A stretch of 64,000 bases of DNA from Oikopleura dioica (taxonomy: Eukaryota > Chordata > Appendicularia > Copelata > Oikopleuridae), in contig OU015568.1 of assembly GCA_907165135.1 (NCBI GenBank), positions 7,634,501-7,698,500 on the forward strand. Direction: 5' to 3'. Shown here one piece after another: positions 57,474 through 64,000 of the stretch. Position 1 is the stretch's first letter, and the number at the start of each line of letters is the position of its first letter. The position numbers and the translations under genes are program-made. The notes under the pieces were generated by a model. It was not told the origin of the DNA and did not search any database. It was given only the letters and a program-made list of their open reading frames with translations.

Positions 57474-59677
57474 AGCCTTCTGCCACTTAGTTTGGCGGCA
57501 GGTAACTCGATAACTGATGTAACCTGTTCCACCTTTGCTGACTGCTTTGAACCGTTCTTTGCTTCATGTGAGAACCTCGCCCTAGTCAACAACGTAACAC
57601 TCCAAGGAAACTGTGAGTGTTTGGAGGAGTTGTCCTACGAGCTTGTGGAGTTTGACCCGCCAACGATCATAGATGGCGTTTCGTATGATTTTGCCTGCAA
57701 GAAGCTTTTGCGTAAGGAACACAAATCTGATTTTTCTAATTTTTACTAGCATGCGATAAGCTTGAGCAAGAACAAGGTCCCTGTCCGGACTATTCTCAAT
57801 GCGAAATGAGTCAAGTCAACGGCGAAATCGTTGCTACATGCGAGTGCTACCCCGACTACTTTCCTTCCAACTCCAGCGCTTCTGCCGTTGTCGGCAAAGA
57901 TGGCGTCACTTGCGAGCGCATTGATGTCTGCAGCGACTACGATTGCTCCGGCATTCCTGATTCCGCCTGTGCTCCAATAACTGCAGATACAGCCGAATGC
58001 CTCTGCGATAGCAACTACGACTCCTACCAGAATATTGGCGGGACTTGGATGAAGCAAACGGGAAGTGATCAATTCTTTGAAAATACAGCTGTTGATCGAA
58101 AATGCGTGGATAAATTCCCATGCTTGAATGTTGAATGCTCCTATAGACAACTCTGCGTCACGAGCTTATTCGATGGTCTTCCTACAGCCATGTGCTCATG
58201 CGAACAGGGATACGAAAATGATTTGAGAAATTCCGATGGACGAGTGACTGTTGGTGAAAAGCTCGACCTCATATGCAGGGACGTCGACGAATGTGCCGAT
58301 CGAACTCTCAATGATTGCAAATCAACACAAACTTGTATCAACACAGAAGGATCGTTCGTCTGTGAGTGTTCTGACGGGTGGCTGGATAATTCTGACGAGT
58401 CGTCAAACATCCAAGTTCCGTGTATTCAATGCCAAGGGCCCCACGCGACCGAGTTGAATGGGCAGTGCACTTGTGGTGGGAACGCTACTTTGAGCAGTAA
58501 TGACGATTCACTCTGCGAGTGCCCTTCCGGCATGGCAATAAGTAGCGATGGAAACTCCTGCGTCGATTCTTGCGAGATAAGAGGCACTGTGCTTGAAAAT
58601 GGCGCTTGCGTTTGTGATCGTGGTCAGAGGCTACACAGTTGGGAGGAGGCCCATGGAAGATGTGGATGTGCGTCTGGATTCACGGTAAATTGATGAAATT
58701 TTAATTATAAGTTATCTCATCTTGAGCGCTCTATCCTTGGCGACTGTCGACTTCCCGAAGACAATTATGTTCATTGGGGTAAAGATTGGACGAGTTGTTC
58801 TGGTGGACAGCGTTCTCGAAAAGCGGCTACAGTTGTGTCGGATGAGACAACTTTAACCGAAGCTCAGCCAGCTGGCACTGGAACTGAGCTATGGTTCAGA
58901 AGAGGAAATACAACGAGAGAAACGATAACAGGATAAGTTGAAGAATTTTTTAAAGAATTTCTAAATTCGAATTTTTATGATTTTTGAACTTAAAAGCAGA
59001 GGCATGTAACGATCCATCTATCATCTGCACGGATTGGAATGCCGAATACGATGCTTCTGCAGGTCATTGCGTGTGCAAGACAGGCTTTGTGGAGTCACAA
59101 GACTGGGGCTGCGTTCCCTGGACCGAAGAACAAGCGAACATAGCCATCCTTGATGAGCTTGAGCGGCGATTACAATTGATTTATGATTCTGGCGTATTGG
59201 AAGACACATTTTCCGAAATGAATAAAACTGGTCTCGACAGGTTTTTGGAGAACACGGAAGAGAGGATGCTGGATCCAACGAAAGGCACGGGAAAGATAAC
59301 TAAGCCATGTTCTAAACTCTCTCTGCAATTTCACGGCAAAACAATTGACGGTATTCTTTACTTTAGTCGTGCGAACTCTATAAGTCTATATAGAAATCGA
59401 TTACATATTCCACGAATATACAGAACTTGCGGCAAAGCCAGACAGCGACATTTCTGCTATCGGCGATCTAGCCGTGATTTATGATCGATTCCAGCGCCTC
59501 TACACCTGGAACTGCCCCGCAACCGGCTACGGAAAATACCCGCTCATTCCAGACCACAGCACTGATGTCGCGTGCCTTACAAAAGATGAATTTAAACTCT
59601 TCCTAAAATGCAGACTGCACTATCGATACAACCGATTGATTGAGGCTATTGCTCCAACGCATCCGATTGATTGGTGA
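57474..59677 (+). CDS. Secreted multi-EGF protein with TSP1-like segment
   Basis: Exons 57474-57711, 57750-58684, an exon near 58727-58931, 59000-59350, 59385-59677. The first exon starts with LLPLSLAAG, the end of a likely signal peptide whose start lies upstream. Many cysteines follow in EGF-like groups, including a calcium-binding EGF (DVDECADRTLNDC...CINTEGSFVCEC). Then a short TSP1-like WTSCSGGQRSR, a further EGF-like unit (CTDWNAEYDASAGHCVCKTGF) and a cysteine-poor C-terminus ending HPIDW. The intron at 58932-58999 only works as GA-AG; the last intron is 34 bp. Likely extracellular matrix or a secreted filter-house/mucus component, but this is a guess. Confidence 0.7.
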
Positions 59678-60220
59678 AATCCTTGACCTTCATTCGTTGT
59701 TCAGGCGAAAACGATAAAGAATTGCATCTGTCTGGGCCTCTCATCTTTGCCTGTTTCAGGGAGGTCTAGGTGAATTCAATTCTATGGCAACAAAAACATA
59801 TTTCTCTCTTTCTTTTATTTTTGTGACTTCAAATATACACATATACGATATATATCTAAAAAAGCAGCTTTTACATCTTTCTGTCAGTTTGGAATATTCT
59901 TCAGATTGCAATACAGAGAGGCAGCTTCAGTCACTGAATGTAACATTCGACGCATTTCAAATTAATCGCTGTTTATTCATTTTTATTCTCAATGTCAACG
60001 ATTTCAATTATTGACCCCTCAAGACTCGAGGCTCGAGTGTTTATTCTCATTGTGTACTGAATAACGTTATATTGCCGTTGTATATTAAATGAGATTCAGC
60101 ATACTGGCAGCAATCCGTGATGCCTTTTCATCTGCGAAATGATATTGTAAATATTCAATGAGCAATTGCTATTTAAATTCGTCTGCCGTTCTTTAAGCAT
60201 CACCTTAGAAATTGTATCTG
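59678..60220. other. Intergenic, no gene seen
   Basis: AT-rich 3' flank of the EGF gene and 5' flank of the small secreted protein gene. Nothing supported. Confidence 0.4.
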
Positions 60221-60506
60221 ATGAAAAAATTACTGTTTCTAACGATTATTTCGACGGCGATGGCTGCTTTCAACCCTTTTCTTTAGTAAGTTGTAAAGAA
60301 ATATGGAAATTTATGTTGAATTTAAAAGTGAGGTTCCAGAAGAAGGTGGGGATTATTACTATGACTTGCCTGGAGAAGATCAAAAAGAGGATGAAAATGC
60401 AGCATTGATGAAGCTTTTTATGGACTCGAAGCATACGCACGATGGGATCCATTTTCCGAGCTTGGAATTTTCAACGATAAAGCCAAATATTTTTACTGAG
60501 AATTGA
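60221..60506 (+). CDS. Small secreted acidic protein
   Basis: Exon 1 (60221-60285) encodes a textbook signal peptide, MKKLLFLTIISTAMA. A 43-bp intron (GTAAGT..AAAAG) joins in phase 2 to 60329-60506. Mature peptide of about 65 residues is acidic, with a DYYYDL motif and no cysteines. No family recognised. Could be a peptide precursor or a short secreted matrix protein. Confidence 0.55.
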
Positions 60507-60662
60507 TAAACTTCGAATAAAAGAAACAATTACTGCAAGAAATAAAAAAAAAAATGAGTTTTGTTGAGGAAAAGTTTGAGAAAAATTTAGAAGAAAAAAT
60601 CTCTAGAACATGCCTTGAGCACGAGTTGTTTTGCCTCCAACTCGTCAGTTTTGAGTTTTGCG

Positions 60663-62577
60663 ATGGCGACGGTGCAGCATGCGAATTTTATCGAGTACGG
60701 GCGCCGCGGGCCTCGTGGCGGAGCGCAGTCCAACGAGGAGAGCTTCGATCCCGAGTTATTCGGCAAGTGTCAGACTGTGCAGACTTCCATGCGTGGCGTG
60801 AAGATTCTTCAGCAGAAGGAATTTGATCGCATCCAGTCTTCGCTGACGGCCAAGGAAGTTCAGCGAAAGGAACTGGAAGCAAAGGAGAAGGAAAAGCAAC
60901 GTCTGAAGGAGCTCTCCCGTAAACAGGTAACTTTTCAATTTTCGATCCTCCTTGATTTCCAAATTTCAGGTCAGCACTTGGAGCAACACAATCGCCGGCC
61001 AGCACAAGGCGAAGCTGGAAGCGAAGAAGCTCAGAGAAGAGCGCGAAGCCGAGATCCGCCACCAGGAAGATATCAAGGAAGGTATCTACCAGGCCGAAAA
61101 GCGGCGCAAAGCAATCGAGCACGCCAGGCGACTCACCTTCAACAAAACCGACCGAGTGAAACAGTTCCACGGCGCACTTATCCTCACCGAGGTTCTCAAA
61201 GAAAGAGAAGCTCAACTTGCGCTCAAGAAAAGACGACAGGCCGCTCGAAATCAAAAGGTAACAAAGTATGTCTGAGGAATTGCGGCTAACTGTTTTTTTT
61301 TAGGAGCGAATTGATTTGGAAGCCACCCTTGAAGAAATCCTCGCAGCGAAAGACGTCGAGGCCCGAAATGAACTGACTCGACGTGTTGCCAGGAAAGAAA
61401 CGCAAAAGTACCAACTTGGCCAATACGCTCGAAAACAGGCAGCTGAGCAGGCTCTTGAGGACGAAAAACTTGTCGAAGCTGAGCTGATCAAGAATGACCT
61501 CGCTGCGTACCACAAGGAAAATGAGGTCAAGCAAGAGAGACTCGCTCTTAAAAAGAAAGAGATGATGGATACATATTTTGGTGAGTGAAATAACCTCACC
61601 GATCTGTTTTTTAAACTTTGATTTCAGCTCACTTGGAAGAAAAAAAGAAACTCCTCAAGCGAGCAAAAGCTATCGAAGAAGCTGAAACCCGTGAGGTCAG
61701 CATCTTCAAGGACTACAAGGTGCGAGTGGACAACATCAAGAAAGAAAAGCTTGCTGCCGAGTGGGCGCGCGACGAAGAGAAAACGAACAAGAACGAGGCC
61801 AACTTCTTGCGAATCAAGGCGGAGACTGAGCGAGCACAAGGTGCGCACTTCCAGCAAGTGCTCGCGCAGAAGACAGCCGAAGAAGACGCTAAAATCGAGG
61901 CCAAGGAGCGAAAGCATCGACAGGACGTACTCGAAATCTTTGCGAACGTCCAGCAAAAAATGAAGGAGCACGAGGACGAGCGCCAAGAACGTCTTGAAAA
62001 GGAGCGCGTCGAAGGTTTGGAAAAGTTCGCCGAGGACCGAAAATGGCACGAGGCAGAGTGTGCCCGTGCCGAGAAGCGCCGAAAGGCTGCTCGCAAGGTT
62101 TTGGACTTTAATAAAGTAGTTGCCAAGGACAAGATCGAGAGCGAAAAAGCAATTCGTGAGGTAAGCCAATTCACTCTCTTCCTTGATTCCAAACTCACTT
62201 GATTCTTAGACTGACTTGAACTTTGACCGTGGAATTATCATGAAAAACGTCGAGGACGAGTCCATATTCCAAAAATACGCTAAAGAAGTGATCGACGAAG
62301 CAATTGAGAAGGAGCGCAATCCTTATGCCCTGCAGCGAGTGGCCGACACTGGAAACGGCGGCGGCCGTGGGCCGAAATTCGAAGGCATCGGAGGACTCAG
62401 ACCTTCCTACATGACTGCTGATCTTGGAGGCAACCAAATGCCTAACAGGTAACATCAACTCGTTCAACAGTTTTTAATTCGTTCAATTCTAGAGCATCAC
62501 GTGCAAACGCGACGAAAGAAAGACTAGTCAAGCCTCTTCACATTGCTAAGAAGCGTCTCGGTTTTAGCCACTGGTAA
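60663..62577 (+). CDS. CFAP210: CFAP210 (CCDC173)-like ciliary microtubule inner protein
   Basis: Exons 60663-60926, 60970-61257, 61304-61580, 61628-62160, an exon from about 62211, and a last exon ending at 62577. The product (about 560 residues) is a long alanine/lysine/glutamate-rich helix with a trichohyalin-plectin-homology character. Diagnostic blocks are EFDRIQSSL, TWSNTIAGQ, DRVKQFHGALILTEVLKEREAQ and a C-terminal GGGRGPKFEG..LRPSY. CFAP210 lies inside axonemal doublet microtubules. CFAP45 is a more distant alternative. Its stop is 41 bp from the stop of the convergent GALNS gene. Confidence 0.78.
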
Positions 62578-62618
62578 TCTCTTTACAACATGTACCACAA
62601 ATAAAGATATATATTTTT

Positions 62619-64000
62619 CTAATGATCCCAGTAGCATTTTGCGTAATTACTTGGAGGAATGGGTAGGCATTTGCCGAGCTTTTCGCAGCCAGGAGGCGCC
62701 CAGTGCATGACAGAATCGTCGCAGTAGTTGAGTTGTGGCTTTCCAAGAACAAGAGATTTTCTAGAGGATGAATAAGGAGATAGGGAAGTCAGGGCTTACT
62801 GATGTTCGGCAATAATCTTTTCTATAATCGGTCGTTGTTGTTGGTACTCAGCGGATTTAACAGGGAGAGGCAGCTTCTCACTAGGATCCTGTCCGATATT
62901 ATAAATAACGGGAGCCATAGAATGGTCGGTTTGAGCTTCTGTTGTCACATTCGGCACATTTTGGCCACGACAAAAGTGCCATTGTGAACTTGTCGTTGCG
63001 CCTGACCATGTGTAAACATGCATCTAGGGAATGTAAGCTAAGATCGAATACCAGTAGTCAAAATGGTTACTTTGTAGTCTCCATGGCGAACTGCCCCGAG
63101 AGTGTCTCCTCGGTAAAAGAAGTGAGTCCCTGTTGTTGAATCTCTAGGTTTTCGGTGATTTTTGAGCTAAAAAGATCATGGAATGATCAATATGATATTG
63201 ACAATATCAGGGGCTTTACCTTGACTAGATCCAACAAATTTTTGCCATCTATGATTCTATCTTCGGGAACAGGAACTCCAGCAAGATGAAGTCCAGTAGT
63301 AAACAAGTCCATCAATCCGGAGACATCATTGTTAACTTGATTTGGCTCCACGGTGCCAGGCCATGAAAGAATTCCGGGAACCCTCATTCCTCCATCAAAA
63401 GTTGTTTGTTTGCAACAGAGAAGAGGTCCGTTCGAGCCACATTGTTCGACAGGCCCTACACATGCGCCACCATTGTCGCTTGAAAAGACAATGATGGTTT
63501 CTTCGATGATCCCGAGAGATTTGACGAGCTCCATTATATTTCCAACAGTCCAGTCTAGCTCCATGATAGCTTCGCCTATTTTTCCACGACGCGATTGTCC
63601 GGCAAAAGCTAGAGAGGAATAAACCGGGGCATGCGAGGAATCTGGCGTGAAGAAAAGGAAGAATGGTTGCTGGTCATCGACTGATTTTTGAATAAATTCG
63701 AATGCTTTGTCCCTGAAAAGATATTTCTTCCTTTTAGATGGCTATCTTTTACCTCAGATTATTGGTGAAATTAGATCGTCCGCGATTTCTGTCAATTGGA
63801 ATTTCCTCATAATATCTGCCGATCATATCTTCATTCTCAAAAACCGGAATATTTGGCGTGTGCTTGTCATCATACGGTCCGAAATGACAATTAGGAGCTC
63901 CGAACCAGTAGTCAAATCCGTGCTTTAGTGGGAGATACTGTTCTCGGTGCCCCAAATGCCACTTTCCAACGAGTCCAGTTCGGTAGCCACTTTTCTGCAA
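62619..64000 (-). CDS. GALNS: N-acetylgalactosamine-6-sulfatase (GALNS), C-terminal part
   Basis: Partial at the right edge. Exons read so far: 63753-64000, 63220-63712, then three more to the stop at 62619. Blocks [75 protein letters not shown] and [15 protein letters not shown] follow vertebrate GALNS closely, including the C-terminal cysteine region. It is a lysosomal sulfatase removing sulfate from keratan sulfate and chondroitin-6-sulfate. The formylglycine motif (CxPSR) lies upstream of the window and cannot be checked. Confidence 0.9.

Overview
The window is nuclear DNA from an animal with a compact genome. I read it as a tunicate, most likely an appendicularian (Oikopleura-like). The clues are: (i) a four-pass connexin, a family known from vertebrates and tunicates; (ii) clear animal orthologues (THADA, PRIP/PLCL, GALNS, SLC38, SPATA17, an ODAD1-type protein, CFAP210, GRTP1, SH3BGRL) packed about one per 3 kb on both strands; (iii) mostly 30-60 bp introns; (iv) several introns whose reading frame only works with a GA-AG or GC-AG boundary, as reported for Oikopleura dioica. 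Species cannot be fixed from the sequence alone.

Layout. 0-9 kb: first exon of a PDLIM-type PDZ protein (-), a single-pass membrane protein (-), two tiny genes (-) separated by a 940-bp perfect foldback, tRNA-Asn (+), a GRTP1-like Rab-GAP (+) and a ubiquitin-like-domain protein (-). 9-11 kb: a tandem pair of IFI27/ISG12-like genes (+), the first split by a transposon. 11-21 kb: a CCDC63/CCDC114-type coiled coil (+), connexin (+), SLC38 transporter (-) and a SET-domain protein (+). 22-31 kb: a PLC-like inactive protein (PRIP) with a long 5' region (+) and a coiled-coil gene (+). 31-41 kb: SPATA17 (-), a tail-anchored protein (-), an SH3BGRL-like protein (-) and a rolling-stone-like membrane protein (+), with large hAT-type insertions. 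42-51 kb: THADA (+), with a whole C2H2 zinc-finger gene apparently nested in one intron on the same strand. 51-64 kb: a TSP1-repeat receptor (-), a PIM-like kinase (-), a two-SH3 adaptor (+), a multi-EGF secreted protein (+), a small secreted protein (+), CFAP210 (+) and GALNS (-, running off the end).

The most interesting signal is the mobile DNA. At least a dozen copies of one MITE family (terminal repeat CTGGGCTCGGCAACCTGTG, internal hairpins built on AAGCCGC.GCGGCTT) sit mostly inside introns. In the IFI27-like gene a 603-bp copy lies in an exon. Its 8-bp target duplication supplies a GT and its terminus supplies the AG, so removing target copy plus element restores the exact frame, and the neighbouring paralogue provides the empty site. 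In SPATA17 the terminal repeat itself appears to provide the 5' splice site. This looks like an introner-type system caught in the act. Other hAT-like foldback elements with perfect 8-bp duplications (GATATTTA, ATCTCAAT, GTTATCAT, GTGGGGAT, GTAGGCAC, ACCATAAA) occur; one interrupts a coding exon and contains at least four further nested layers.

The genes share no obvious pathway. Three are ciliary/sperm-axoneme type (11-13, 31-33 and 60-62 kb). Exon coordinates in the entries were read by hand from splice signals and reading frame; 5' ends are the least certain part.
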